Shown piece after piece: positions 1 through 8,194 of a DNA stretch of 64,000 nucleotides (positions within the stretch are counted from its first letter, which is position 1; every line of letters begins with the position of its first letter). The translations under genes were made by a program, and so were the position numbers. The DNA is taken from positions 1 through 64,000 of the forward strand of contig NZ_MZNT01000007.1 of NCBI RefSeq assembly GCF_002042965.1. Direction: 5' to 3'. The notes beneath the pieces are model-generated. The model made no database searches. It was not told where the DNA came from and saw nothing but the letters and a program-made list of their open reading frames with translations. Source of the stretch: Paenibacillus sp. 32352. GTDB lineage: Bacteria > Bacillota > Bacilli > Paenibacillales > NBRC-103111.

Positions 1-30
1 GTCCTGAGCCAGGATCAAACTCTCCAATAA
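1..30 (-). rRNA. 16S ribosomal RNA, 5' end (partial)
   Basis: The reverse complement of the first bases is the universal 16S start, GAGTTTGATCCTGGCTCAG, preceded by TTTATTGGA. The gene is transcribed leftward and leaves the window after about 30 bases, so only its 5' end is present. The exact mature 5' end cannot be fixed from sequence alone. Confidence 0.95.
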
Positions 31-190
31 AGTGTTCCTCCCCAAAAAGTGAAGCGAAGCTGCCGAAGCATATTCCGATTACTTTTCGGGGAACCCCATA
101 ACGACTATGAGGCAAATTATCAGAGCTTGTCTTAAGCTCAAAATTCAATGCTAGCGAGAATTTTCATTCTCTGTTAAAACATTCACTCGT

Positions 191-210
191 TGTTCAGTTT
201 TCAAAGGACA
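191..210 (-). promoter_or_regulatory. rrn leader antitermination boxA-like motif
   Basis: On the minus strand the leader reads TGTCCTTTGAAAACTGAACA, close to the boxA element (TGCTCTTTGAAAA) found in the leaders of Firmicute rRNA operons, where it recruits the Nus antitermination complex. It lies between the promoters and the 16S gene, as expected. The remaining leader (about 31-190) holds a G/C-rich stretch near 51-80 that may be part of the RNase III processing stem, but I did not fold it. Confidence 0.6.
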
Positions 211-251
211 ATGTTTCATCTACGCCCTGCACTTCGTTAGGCGGATATTTA

Positions 252-280
252 ATTTAACATAATATCTAATTACTTTGCAA
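252..280 (-). promoter_or_regulatory. rrn promoter, proximal
   Basis: Minus-strand -35 TTGCAA (275-280), a 17-bp spacer and -10 TTAAAT (252-257). It is the promoter nearest to the 16S gene and shares the TGTTCTTGC context with the next promoter upstream, consistent with the tandem promoters usual for Firmicute rRNA operons. Confidence 0.6.
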
Positions 281-514
281 GAACAATTATTTCCATGCTC
301 AGGTTTAACATGTTGCACAGAACATCTCTTCATTCCTGTTCCCCAGCACTTCCATACGGACAACCGGGAGAGATAATATATCATAGTTACTATCGATATA
401 GCAAGAACAGTTTTTTCCATGCTCAGGTATATCACTCAGGCACAGAGCATCTCTTCATTCTTGTTCCTTAGGTCATCTATGTTGAGCACCGGGAGAAGTA
501 ATATATCATAATAT
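277..514. repeat. imperfect tandem repeat of rrn promoter region
   Basis: Two copies of about 114 bp (277-390 and 401-514) share GCAAGAACA, TTTCCATGCTCAGGT, CATCTCTTCATTC, TTGTTCC, ACCGGGAGA and AATATATCATA in the same order and spacing, with substitutions between. The repeat carries the rrn promoter elements, so it looks like a duplicated promoter unit and not a mobile element or CRISPR. Confidence 0.75.
375..404 (-). promoter_or_regulatory. rrn promoter, upstream copy
   Basis: Minus-strand -35 TTGCTA (399-404), an 18-bp spacer and -10 TATATT (375-380). It lies in the duplicated segment and resembles the proximal promoter at the -35 side. A third, weaker -10 (TATATT at 500-505) occurs at the same relative place in the distal repeat copy but lacks a convincing -35. 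Confidence 0.55.
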
Positions 515-555
515 CCCCCATGCCATCCAGTGGTATTTTGTGGTAATTTAATATC

Positions 556-592
556 ACCTGCTAAAGGCTCCATACATATACCTCCAGCAGGT
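556..592 (-). terminator. possible terminator after the catalase gene
   Basis: ACCTGCT (556-562) and AGCAGGT (586-592) form a perfect 7-bp inverted repeat with AGG/CCT able to extend it inward. It sits just past the catalase stop codon and is followed on the minus strand by a T-rich stretch. The loop is long and there is no clean U run, so this is tentative. Confidence 0.35.
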
Positions 593-615
593 AATAATAG
601 AAAATGAACTAATCA

Positions 616-1470
616 TCAAGCATTTAGATCATATAATCCGGGGCTGTGTTCGTTAGGCAATTCAGGCATGAATGGCAGCGGTGAACCTGCAGGCGGAGGT
701 ACGACTTCCAAATTGCCTCCATTTCTGCTCGGTGTCGGGCCGTTAAAAATTTCCCCAATACGGGTATTATCCAACCGGAAATTAAACTGTGCGTTATGGA
801 AGCCTATGTCTACATATTTCCGGCATTCCGGATACTTATTAATATCGTAATTGGGTACAGGAAATAATTTGCCCCAATTGACGCCAAGGGTCTCCAATGC
901 TTTGGCAAACGCGTTTTGATGAGCATTATCTCTTACGATGAGGAAAGCCAGTGTCTCACGAAACGTTTTGTTGGAGCTCATTTCATATATACGGCACTTC
1001 TGAAGAACTCCGGTTGATTCAAGGACCAGGTTGTCCAACAGGTCGCTGATCAGGTTTCCATGGTTGTAAACATAGTTCCCCATCCACGGATTCCCTGCCG
1101 CATCGACAGGCAAAGAGCTTTGAGCACCTATGATAAAATGATGCGGGTTTGCGTTTTTGACGGCATCATCAAGAGGCGCGCCATCCAGGCCGGCATTACC
1201 AGGCATCGGTTCCCCTGAACCGGTTAATAATTGATTGATGGTATGCTGAACCAACTCTACATGGCTTAATTCTTCTAAAAAAACACCGCGAATGAGGTCA
1301 CGATATTGTGTAGCATTTCCGCGAAAGTTGTTACTCTGGAAGAAAAATTGCATCATGGTCCGCATCTCACCAAATCGGCCGCCTAGAATCTCCTGAATGA
1401 CTTTAGCTGCCTCCGGGTCAGGCCGATCCGGTACAATCATGTTAATAAGATCTTCTTTGTAGAAATACAT
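616..1470 (-). CDS. manganese (non-heme) catalase
   Basis: A 284-aa dimanganese catalase that would disproportionate hydrogen peroxide to water and oxygen. The metal ligands of the ferritin-like four-helix bundle are in place: E35 (GRFGEMR), E67 and H70 (LEELSHVEL), E151 (LESTGVL) and H184 (RDNAHQNAF). The Pro/Gly-rich C-terminal tail (about residues 235-284) is typical of the family. Length matches Bacillus YdbD/CotJC-like proteins, some of which are spore-coat associated; whether this one is sporulation-linked cannot be told. The start follows a GGAGGG site by a good spacing. It stands alone, transcribed toward the rRNA operon. Family assignment is secure; cellular role is inferred. Confidence 0.93.
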   Translation of the reverse strand: MYFYKEDLINMIVPDRPDPEAAKVIQEILGGRFGEMRTMMQFFFQSNNFRGNATQYRDLIRGVFLEELSHVELVQHTINQLLTGSGEPMPGNAGLDGAPLDDAVKNANPHHFIIGAQSSLPVDAAGNPWMGNYVYNHGNLISDLLDNLVLESTGVLQKCRIYEMSSNKTFRETLAFLIVRDNAHQNAFAKALETLGVNWGKLFPVPNYDINKYPECRKYVDIGFHNAQFNFRLDNTRIGEIFNGPTPSRNGGNLEVVPPPAGSPLPFMPELPNEHSPGLYDLNA

Positions 1471-1637
1471 GTAAACCCTCCGGCTAACATTTTTTTGTAC
1501 AACTTAATATCATTCTAACTAGTTGATTTTATTCCCGCCTTCCGCGTAATGGTTTATGATTATTGTTTTCCCATGTGCGTCGGTAAGAAGCGAACCCCGC
1601 CTTTTCCTACACAGCACGTAGTTCAGCAGGGGCATGC

Positions 1638-1733
1638 TTAAGAAACAGTGCTCGAGTCCAGACCGGCAGCGCCTGCGTTTACCCTAGTCTCATCTATAAT
1701 ATTAGGAATGGATCCAAACGCTTTTTGGAACAT
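1638..1733 (-). CDS. possible 31-aa peptide of unknown function
   Basis: A 31-codon frame starts with ATG 7 nt after a near-ideal GAGGAGGG site and ends in TAA. The peptide begins MFQKAFGSIPNIIDETRVNA and ends in a Gly/Ala/Ser-rich tail, with no transmembrane segment or cysteine. A longer overlapping frame in another register (1694-1891) has no comparable initiation signal. I do not recognise the family. It lies upstream of and co-oriented with the manganese catalase but is separated by about 170 bp, so co-transcription is possible but unproven. The evidence is the ribosome binding site only. Confidence 0.4.
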   Translation of the reverse strand: MFQKAFGSIPNIIDETRVNAGAAGLDSSTVS

Positions 1734-1904
1734 GGCATTCCCTCCTCTTTTTGATCCTGGTTGATCGGATGGGTTATCTTACAGCGTTTTAATGCAGACA
1801 TTGCATATCCATAATAGGTGTTATTATCCCTTCTATATATGAAGACTTCGTCAAGTCCACAAATCGCATCCCTCTTCCGTAACAAAATCATCTATACTTA
1901 TTAA

Positions 1905-2435
1905 AAAGCAAAACGGACAGAGGCTCCGCTGTTTATCCCTCCCGTTCATCTGCCGGACGGTTATCAGTTCGACTTCGGATATGTCTATCCGGTCTCGCCT
2001 TACCCGGGCACTATGGATCGATCAGCCTACGAGAAGCTGACCGACGAACTGATCGGCTAGGCTGAGACCGCTCCGGAAGACGAAACACTGGTCATGAAAA
2101 AGCTGAGCTGGGACAGATCTAATTTGACTTTTGCCCGATATGCTAAAGGAAAGGACTATCTTAATATTGAAGCAGTCAAATACGACCCGGCGACCACAAA
2201 CATAATGGTCATGCAGAATGGCCAGGATACAACTGAAAAGCTGACCATCAATGGAATTGAAGCCTACTACATCCAAGCGGGTGAAGGAGGCCGACCTTTG
2301 GCAGGAAAAAATCGGCTCGGATGGCTGGATGAACAGCGTGGTTTGCATTACACGATATCGGATAATCCCAACAGCCCGCTGACCAAGGAAGACTTGGTCC
2401 GAATCGCCGAGGATCTGGTAGTGCCGAAGCCGTAA
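1905..2435 (+). pseudogene. decayed gene, DUF4367-like C-terminal region
   Basis: The frame read from 1905 is protein-like throughout but has no start codon at its 5' end and carries an in-frame TAG at 2058-2060. Before the stop it encodes LPDGYQFDFGYVYPVSPYPG; after it, a 113-aa segment with the pattern of DUF4367 domains (VNGIE-type strand, GWLDEQRGLHYTISD, then LTKEDLVRIAEDLV). DUF4367 proteins are usually membrane-linked extracytoplasmic proteins near anti-sigma modules. The N-terminal anchor is missing. A downstream ATG at 2094 could in principle start a short product, but the preceding homologous segment argues for a relic. Family name is a moderate-confidence pattern match. Confidence 0.6.
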
Positions 2436-2455
2436 TTGGTTCCATTCCATACGGA

Positions 2456-2491
2456 CGTCCCCGGGATGACAGCGGTCATCGGCCGGGGACG
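2456..2491 (+). terminator. strong hairpin after the DUF4367-like relic
   Basis: CGTCCCCGG (2456-2464) pairs with CCGGGGACG (2483-2491), and inside it GATGAC pairs with GTCATC around AGCG, giving a stem of about 15 bp. The downstream plus-strand sequence is only moderately T-rich. It sits 20 bp beyond the relic's stop codon and probably served as its terminator. Confidence 0.55.
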
Positions 2492-2648
2492 CTTACGTTC
2501 TCATCATTACATATATACTTGATTAGCTCGCGATTTTCTTGACAAACACTTCGTTCCGCGATGACAGCACTCCGTGAGCCACAGTTTCGATCAATAGAAG
2601 GATTCGCTTTATGTTGACAGCATTCGTAATGTTCCAAAAACGCCCCAT

Positions 2649-3419
2649 TCACAAATGTGAGCCGCCGGTGGCGTCAAGCATCTGCCCGGTTATCCAACGT
2701 CCATCCGGTGATGCCGCGAACGCGACAATATCAGCGATGTCCGAAGGCTCGCCAACGCGGCCGAGTACCGACATCTCTTCGGCATGCTTGCGACCGTCCG
2801 GAGTGTGGAGCCATGACGCATTCACATCCGTGTCGACGATACCGGGCATAACCGCATTCACGGTGATTCCCCGCGGTCCCAACAACTGGGCCAAATGCAG
2901 GGTGAATGTATTGATCGCGCCTTTGGTTAAGTTATAGGCCATGAGATGAGGATAAGCAATACGTGTAACCCCAGATGAGATATTAATGATACGCCCGCCA
3001 TCTCGCAGACGGTCCAGCGACTTCTGAACGAGGAAGAACGGGGCTTTAACGTTAACCTCGAACACTTGATCGAAATCCGCCTCGTTCGTATCTTGAAACG
3101 ACGAAGAAGTGCCAATGCCCGCATTATTGACAAGAATATCAAACTGATTGCTGCCGGTTCGGCGAATAAGTTCCTCGTCCATACCCTTCAACAGCTGGTA
3201 AACTCCATCCAGGGAGTCCAGCTCGGCACCGACGGCGAAGGCTTTGCCGCCTGCCGCTTCGATTGTATGGACCGTTTCGTCTGCAGCATCCCGCCGTCTG
3301 CCGTAATGTACGGCAACTAACGCCCCCTCGGAAGCAAGCCGGACCGCTATGGCTCTTCCTATCCCCCTGCTTGCTCCTGTGACGACTGCGATACGGTTTT
3401 CCAAACGTTTCATACTCAT
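2649..3419 (-). CDS. SDR family oxidoreductase
   Basis: A 256-aa classical short-chain dehydrogenase/reductase, an NAD(P)(H)-dependent cytosolic enzyme of unknown substrate. The cofactor motif TGASRGIG is at 14-21, NNAG at 98-101, and the catalytic residues are Ser149 (ISSG), Tyr162 and Lys166 (YNLTK). The C-terminal GQMLDATGG is typical of the FabG-like subgroup. The ATG lies 9 nt after AAGGAG. Upstream is a MerR-type promoter, and the next gene upstream encodes a MerR regulator, so the enzyme is probably induced by a small molecule or stress sensed by that regulator. The substrate cannot be predicted. Confidence 0.9.
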   Translation of the reverse strand: MSMKRLENRIAVVTGASRGIGRAIAVRLASEGALVAVHYGRRRDAADETVHTIEAAGGKAFAVGAELDSLDGVYQLLKGMDEELIRRTGSNQFDILVNNAGIGTSSSFQDTNEADFDQVFEVNVKAPFFLVQKSLDRLRDGGRIINISSGVTRIAYPHLMAYNLTKGAINTFTLHLAQLLGPRGITVNAVMPGIVDTDVNASWLHTPDGRKHAEEMSVLGRVGEPSDIADIVAFAASPDGRWITGQMLDATGGSHL

Positions 3420-3451
3420 TACAAATCACTCCTTATTGAATGGTTAACGCC

Positions 3452-3483
3452 ATTCTAAACCCTCCCCTAAAGGGTAGAGTCAA
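3452..3483 (-). promoter_or_regulatory. MerR-type promoter/operator of the SDR gene
   Basis: Minus-strand -35 TTGACT (3478-3483) and -10 TAGAAT (3452-3457) are 20 bp apart, longer than the normal 17. The spacer contains the dyad ACCCT-N7-AGGGT (3459-3475). An over-long spacer with a central dyad is the hallmark of promoters activated by MerR proteins, which twist the DNA to align the two hexamers. A MerR-family gene is the next gene upstream. Confidence 0.75.
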
Positions 3484-3524
3484 GCCGATTTGTAAAATCA
3501 TTTTTTTCTAATCGAAAATGGGAT

Positions 3525-4376
3525 TCACACGTCGGACGGCAAAGGCTCCACAGGCACAATAGCCTCTGCAAGACGTAAACGGCCATAGATATCCTTATCC
3601 GACGTCAGGAAAACCTCCCGGGTCGGTTCCGCCTCAAGCCGCCGATAGACTTCGGCTTTTATCCAACCTTGCAGTTCTTCCTCTGCTCTGCAATCGTCAA
3701 GGTACGGATCACAGAGATGCTTGAGTGAAGCAGCCATCTCTAAGCCTGGCAAAATGCCAACCTTGACCCTATGGCCGTACGGGATAGGCTTTGATAAAGG
3801 GATAGCAACCTCTATATCTGAAAGTGAGCTGTTGCCGTCAGCTCGTCGGTGCCAAACAATCATCACCTTATGATCCGCTTGCTCCCCGTACCCTCTGACG
3901 TATTGCTTCAGTTCATCGAGCAGTAAGCACAAATGGTCTTTCGGAACCTGCTCACGTATGGAAGCCACGAGAATCGGCTCTACACGGTGCAATGCGAATC
4001 CCTCCTCCTCTTCTTTGACCAGCTCCGTCGTTTCGGATATTCGATCAAGCTGCACGAGCCGCTCGTCAATCTCTACGACCTGCCGCTCCATGGCTTGTAT
4101 TAGACGCTTCAGTTCTTCCCGTTTCTCCTTCAGCATAGATTCCGCATCAGACAGTGCGGCTGAATCGGCCATGAGGGGCCGCATTTGCTCAAGGGTCAGG
4201 CCTTGCTCTTTAAAACTCGCAATGCGGCGGACAGTTAGCAGTTGTTCCGCTGTATAGTAGCGGTACTTCGATTCCTCATCTATATGTATGGGCTTTAATA
4301 GTCCCAACTGGTCGTAGTGTCTCAGCGTCTTCACCGTCACGCCCGCAAGCTTGGAGAACTCCCCGATCTTGAACAT
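3525..4376 (-). CDS. MerR family transcriptional regulator with effector-binding domain
   Basis: A 283-aa regulator. Residues 1-70 form the winged helix-turn-helix (KIGEFSKLAGVTVKTLRHYDQLGLLKP, then YRYYTAEQL), followed by an antiparallel coiled coil (about 80-115) used for dimerisation and a C-terminal GyrI-like domain that in BmrR-type proteins binds drugs or other small molecules. There is no cysteine pattern of metal-sensing MerR proteins, so an organic effector is more likely. It is preceded by AAAGGAGG. The SDR gene 105 bp downstream has a matching elongated-spacer promoter and is the likely target. Confidence 0.9.
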   Translation of the reverse strand: MFKIGEFSKLAGVTVKTLRHYDQLGLLKPIHIDEESKYRYYTAEQLLTVRRIASFKEQGLTLEQMRPLMADSAALSDAESMLKEKREELKRLIQAMERQVVEIDERLVQLDRISETTELVKEEEEGFALHRVEPILVASIREQVPKDHLCLLLDELKQYVRGYGEQADHKVMIVWHRRADGNSSLSDIEVAIPLSKPIPYGHRVKVGILPGLEMAASLKHLCDPYLDDCRAEEELQGWIKAEVYRRLEAEPTREVFLTSDKDIYGRLRLAEAIVPVEPLPSDV

Positions 4377-4412
4377 CCCATATCCTCCTTTTTCACCTGT
4401 TGATCCCTTTAT

Positions 4413-4850
4413 CTATCCTTTATTCAATATGAGCGGTCCCATTTCTTTCAGTGTGATATGTGCCCATCTCTCAATGAGCTGGCAATAGCTTTCTGCGTCA
4501 TCCATCTGCGCAGCCACGTCAGCAATGGTCATGGTCCACTCTACCTTGGGCAGAGTCGGATCAGCCTGATTCCGCAGGATATCCTTGGTGCTTCCTGGTC
4601 CTTGGGCGGCATCCTGAAGAATCCATTCTATAGTATAGGCTTTCTCCAGGTAGTTCCGTAATGCTGATTGTATCCAGACATACGCAGCATCACTGTAGCG
4701 CTCATGTTGAACCATGTAGCAGGCGACAGTGAGAAAGTGGACCCGCCCGTAACCGGGGTCCATGAATTCAAACGCCATAAATTCGTTAAATATCGTTTCG
4801 CACGTCTTCCCCTCGAGAAGGACAGCACCGCATACAGTACAGGTCGACAT
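4413..4850 (-). CDS. DUF5946 family protein
   Basis: A 145-aa soluble protein with an N-terminal C4-x2-C7 pair and the segment VHFLTVACYMVQH (about 37-49), features I associate with DUF5946 proteins. Function is unknown in this family. The cysteine pair and conserved histidines may bind zinc, but no other ligand is obvious. A GGAGG site precedes the ATG. It ends 36 bp before the MerR gene on the same strand, so the two could be co-transcribed. Confidence 0.7.
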   Translation of the reverse strand: MSTCTVCGAVLLEGKTCETIFNEFMAFEFMDPGYGRVHFLTVACYMVQHERYSDAAYVWIQSALRNYLEKAYTIEWILQDAAQGPGSTKDILRNQADPTLPKVEWTMTIADVAAQMDDAESYCQLIERWAHITLKEMGPLILNKG

Positions 4851-5030
4851 CGCATTGTTCCTCCATTCAATTCAATAAATGATAGACGCAAAGGAGTTGA
4901 TATGGTTTCGGTTCAGCATGTAAATGAATTATAGCTGTATTCCACCATACTTCGTCAATGACTGTCCATTTTGCTAATCTTAAAAGTCACTCCAGTACCT
5001 GATGGATCCGGTGTGTTATTCGCTGCATGC

Positions 5031-5060
5031 AAAAAAGAGGAACCGCCGGTTCCCCTTTTG
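5031..5060 (-). terminator. intrinsic terminator of the amidase gene
   Basis: GGAACC-GCC-GGTTCC (5039-5053) is a perfect stem, extended by A/T pairs, and is followed on the minus strand by a run of six T. It lies about 50 bp past the amidase stop codon. Confidence 0.85.
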
Positions 5061-5101
5061 GAAGGCTAGATAGCCCTGCTCCGTTCGACTTGTCAAGCAT
5101 G

Positions 5102-6478
5102 TTACCCGGCGCAAATTTCGTCCCGAATTCGGTAGAAGTCAGCCAGTTGGTTTTGTTCGTATGCATAACCCGTGCGAATCAGCCGGTCTTCCCTTCCCCA
5201 GGCGGCTACCAGCTGCAAACCGACAGGCAGTCCTTCGCTTGTTATGCCGCATGGGATGGAAAGCGCAGGAGTTTCTACGGCATTGAATATTTCGGTATAG
5301 CGGGTCATTGCGTCAAAGAGGCTCTCGGTATAAGAGCCGAATTGGACCTGTTCGACCCCGATTTTTCTCGCTGCAATCGGAATCGTCGGAGTTGCTAACA
5401 CCTGGATTTGTTCGCGGAACAGCCTACCGAATTGCTTCATATAGTCCTCCTTCGCCTTCAAAGCATCAATATATTGTCGGGAGGTGATCATAAGCGAAGA
5501 TTCCAGCAGCGCTCTTGCATCCGCTCCGTACTGGGACAAGCAACATTCCATCCGCTCGCGATGAACATAACCCGCTTCGGAAGCGGCGATGTTCAATATT
5601 TTTTGCTGATAGCCATGGATGAACGAGACGTCCACTTCGATCAAGAGCGCGCCGAGCTGCTCCAGCGCATGTAAGGCAGCGAGATACAGCTGATACGTCT
5701 CCGCTTCGATATGCTCGTTGAAAAAGCTCGTTGGGACACCGACGCGCAGCCCGCGTATATCCTGTTTCAGATAAGGCAGGTAGCTCTGATTCGTCAGCGC
5801 CTCCATCATGATGGCCAAATCCGTCATATTGGCAGTTAACGGACCGACATGGTCGAGCGTCCAGGAAACGTAAAATACCCCTTGTGTCGGAATTTTGTTA
5901 TAGGTAGGTTTAAGTCCGACAACGCCGCATGACGCAGCCGGGATACGTACAGACCCGCCCGTATCGGTCCCGATCGACGCCACACTCAGATCTGCAGCTA
6001 CGGCAGCAGCCGATCCCCCGCTAGAGCCGCCCGGTGTATACTCCAAATTCCATGGATTATGAACCGGCCCGTAATGAGGGTTGTTCGAGGTAATGCCGAG
6101 GGCGTATTCATGCATGTTATTTTTCCCCAGAGTAATTGCATCCTCTTGAAGCAGCTTGCGGACTACGGCCGCGTCTTTGTCCGGAACGTTGTTCGCATCG
6201 ATGGAGGAGCCGTAGGTAGTACGGATTCCCTTGGTATCGATATTGTCCTTGTACGAAAGCGGAATTCCGTACAAAATCCCCGTCTGATCCCCAGCCTTCT
6301 CTATAGCTTCAACAATTTTGGCTTCCTTGACCGCTCTTTCCTTCGATACGGTAATAAAGGCGTTAAGTGCCGCTTCTTTTCGTTTGATGCGCTTCAAATA
6401 ATGCCTGGTTATTTCTAGAGGCGTAAACAGATGATTCGCATAACCATTCTTAAGCTCCTGAATCGATTTACGTGCCAT
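5102..6478 (-). CDS. amidase (amidase-signature family)
   Basis: A 458-aa amidase-signature hydrolase, GatA-like in sequence but without gatB or gatC nearby, so probably a free-standing amidase acting on a small amide. The Ser-cisSer-Lys triad is present: Lys77 (PLSYKDN), cis-Ser about 152 (PGGSSGGSAA) and nucleophile Ser176 (GTDTGGSVR). The chosen ATG follows AAAGGAGAGGG; the frame stays open 25 codons further upstream, where no better start signal is seen. It lies between two terminators, so it is a single transcription unit. It is near the predicted aspartate-amide operon, but a functional link is only a guess. Confidence 0.9.
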   Translation of the reverse strand: MARKSIQELKNGYANHLFTPLEITRHYLKRIKRKEAALNAFITVSKERAVKEAKIVEAIEKAGDQTGILYGIPLSYKDNIDTKGIRTTYGSSIDANNVPDKDAAVVRKLLQEDAITLGKNNMHEYALGITSNNPHYGPVHNPWNLEYTPGGSSGGSAAAVAADLSVASIGTDTGGSVRIPAASCGVVGLKPTYNKIPTQGVFYVSWTLDHVGPLTANMTDLAIMMEALTNQSYLPYLKQDIRGLRVGVPTSFFNEHIEAETYQLYLAALHALEQLGALLIEVDVSFIHGYQQKILNIAASEAGYVHRERMECCLSQYGADARALLESSLMITSRQYIDALKAKEDYMKQFGRLFREQIQVLATPTIPIAARKIGVEQVQFGSYTESLFDAMTRYTEIFNAVETPALSIPCGITSEGLPVGLQLVAAWGREDRLIRTGYAYEQNQLADFYRIRDEICAG

Positions 6479-6648
6479 GCTTCCCTCTCCTTTGCTTATA
6501 CTTGAAGCAAGACTGGTTCCTAGGAATCTAGCAACTGTATGCCCTTGCTTCAATGTGCTATTTTATGCAAAAGTGATAGTTTCCGTATGGGAAAGAAATA
6601 CGATGGCCGAAAAATAGACTTCCGCTGCCGATTAAGAAGTTAAAGATT

Positions 6649-6678
6649 AAAAAAAGAGCTAACCCCAAAGGTCAGCTC
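6649..6678 (-). terminator. intrinsic terminator of the aspartase/malic enzyme operon
   Basis: GAGCTAACC (6656-6664) pairs over 9 bp, with one G-U pair, with GGTCAGCTC (6670-6678) around a 5-nt loop, and is followed on the minus strand by seven T. It closes the five-gene operon ending with the malic enzyme gene. Confidence 0.9.
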
Positions 6679-6773
6679 CTTCATCTTCCAACTGTTTATT
6701 GCTAATGCATGGCCGGCAACTGTTTCATGAATCCATCCTCCGATAAAGAAGAATGGCTTTCCCTTTTACGATA

Positions 6774-8171
6774 TTATCTGAATTCAGGCGGGGTCCGCCG
6801 TGCAACTCCCGTAATAATCGCCGCTTCGATAACGGCATGTCTCACCTTCGTAACGACTTGCTCGTTAAAGATGCTTGGAATGATATACTGCTCGTTTAAC
6901 TCTGATTTCGACACGACAGCTGCGATAGCCCTTGCCGCTGCAAGCTTCATCGGTTCGTTAATTGTACTTGCTTGACAATCAAGCGCTCCTCTAAAAATAC
7001 CTGGAAACACAAGGACATTATTGATCTGGTTAGGATAGTCGCTGCGGCCTGTTGCATAAACCTTCACATAAGGCAGAGCTTCCTCCGGAGTAATCTCTGG
7101 ATTAGGATTGGCCATAGCGAACACAATGCTTTGGGGCGCCATGCGCTTAATATCAGCTGCTGAGAGCAAGCCGCCTCTGGATACTCCGATAAATACATCC
7201 GCGTCAGCTATTAGCTCCTTCAAGCTCCCTTCCTGATTCTCCACCTCAGGCTGATCTGCAAGCCATTGCCACATTGCCTGCGAGTAGCGGCCTCCTCGTA
7301 CAATAGCCCCTTCGGCATCAATAGGAACAAGACGCTTAACTCCGGCACCCAGCAGCATTTTGCAGATGGAGACGCCAGCCGCTCCAATACCGTTCACAAT
7401 CACCCGGACTTGGTCCATTCTTTTCCCGACAACCTTCAGTGCATTAATTAAACCCGCTACGACAACAACGGCCGTACCGTGCTGGTCATCATGAAATACA
7501 GGAATATCTAGATGCTCCGCCAGCTTTGCTTCAATTTCAAAGCATCTTGGAGAACCGATATCTTCGAGGTTGATCCCGCCAAATATAGGGCTGATTGCCT
7601 TTATCGTACGGATTATTTCCTCCGTGTCCGTTGTATTCAAGCAAATGGGAAAAGCATCCACCCCGCCAAACTGTTTGAACAGCATCGCTTTGCCTTCCAT
7701 TACAGGTGCCGCCGCATAAGGCCCTATGTCCCCTAAACCAAGAACGGCCGTCCCGTCTGTGACCACGGCTACCATATTTCTTTTAATGGTTAACGAGTAC
7801 GCTTTGGACTCATCCTCATGAATAGCGGAGCATATTCGGGCAACGCCCGGCGTATATACTCTGGATAAATCGTCCCTATTTTTCACGGGGATTTTGGATT
7901 CCACTGAGATTTTGCCGCCGATATGGGTAAGGAAGGTACGATCCGAAACATTAATGATTCGGATCCCTTCTATCGCTTTTAACGAATCGATAACTTGAGT
8001 TTCCTGTGAATCCCGCACCTCAAAAGTGATGTCCCGGATGGATGACGCTTCGCCTGAACGAATGACATCAATGGACACGATATCTCCGCCGGCTCTGCCT
8101 ATTGCCGTTGCCACATCTCCGAAGGATACACCTGTTAATTCTAACCGGACCACGATATTGTTATAGGCCAT
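6774..8171 (-). CDS. NAD(P)-dependent malic enzyme with N-terminal ACT domain
   Basis: A 465-aa protein that would decarboxylate malate to pyruvate, reducing NAD(P)+. Residues 1-75 are an ACT domain (NNIVVRLELTGVSF), a small-molecule-sensing module found in a subset of bacterial malic enzymes. Then come the malic N-domain (SRVYTPGVARIC, VVTDGTAVLGLGDIGP, KFEQFGG-like region), the metal site NLEDIGSPRCFEIE, the HDDQHGTA motif, and the Rossmann NAD domain (NGIGAAGVSI). The ATG at 8171 follows AGGAG by 7 nt; an upstream in-frame ATG overlaps that site. Last gene of the operon, it would drain fumarate-derived malate made from aspartate. Confidence 0.9.
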   Translation of the reverse strand: MAYNNIVVRLELTGVSFGDVATAIGRAGGDIVSIDVIRSGEASSIRDITFEVRDSQETQVIDSLKAIEGIRIINVSDRTFLTHIGGKISVESKIPVKNRDDLSRVYTPGVARICSAIHEDESKAYSLTIKRNMVAVVTDGTAVLGLGDIGPYAAAPVMEGKAMLFKQFGGVDAFPICLNTTDTEEIIRTIKAISPIFGGINLEDIGSPRCFEIEAKLAEHLDIPVFHDDQHGTAVVVVAGLINALKVVGKRMDQVRVIVNGIGAAGVSICKMLLGAGVKRLVPIDAEGAIVRGGRYSQAMWQWLADQPEVENQEGSLKELIADADVFIGVSRGGLLSAADIKRMAPQSIVFAMANPNPEITPEEALPYVKVYATGRSDYPNQINNVLVFPGIFRGALDCQASTINEPMKLAAARAIAAVVSKSELNEQYIIPSIFNEQVVTKVRHAVIEAAIITGVARRTPPEFR

Positions 8172-8194
8172 GTCTTTACTCCTGTTCATATGAC

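Noticed and set aside
220..435. 71-aa minus-strand open frame
   Set aside because: Lies within the rRNA operon promoter repeats.
277..514. CRISPR-like or mobile direct repeats
   Set aside because: Only two long diverged copies with promoter elements and no spacers, terminal inverted repeats or transposase.
1694..1891. 65-aa minus-strand open frame
   Set aside because: Overlaps the 31-aa frame in another register; its own start lacks a ribosome binding site, while the good site fits the shorter frame.
2022..2450. 142-aa minus-strand open frame
   Set aside because: Antisense to the DUF4367-like relic; the plus-strand reading has family-like patterns and the minus reading does not.
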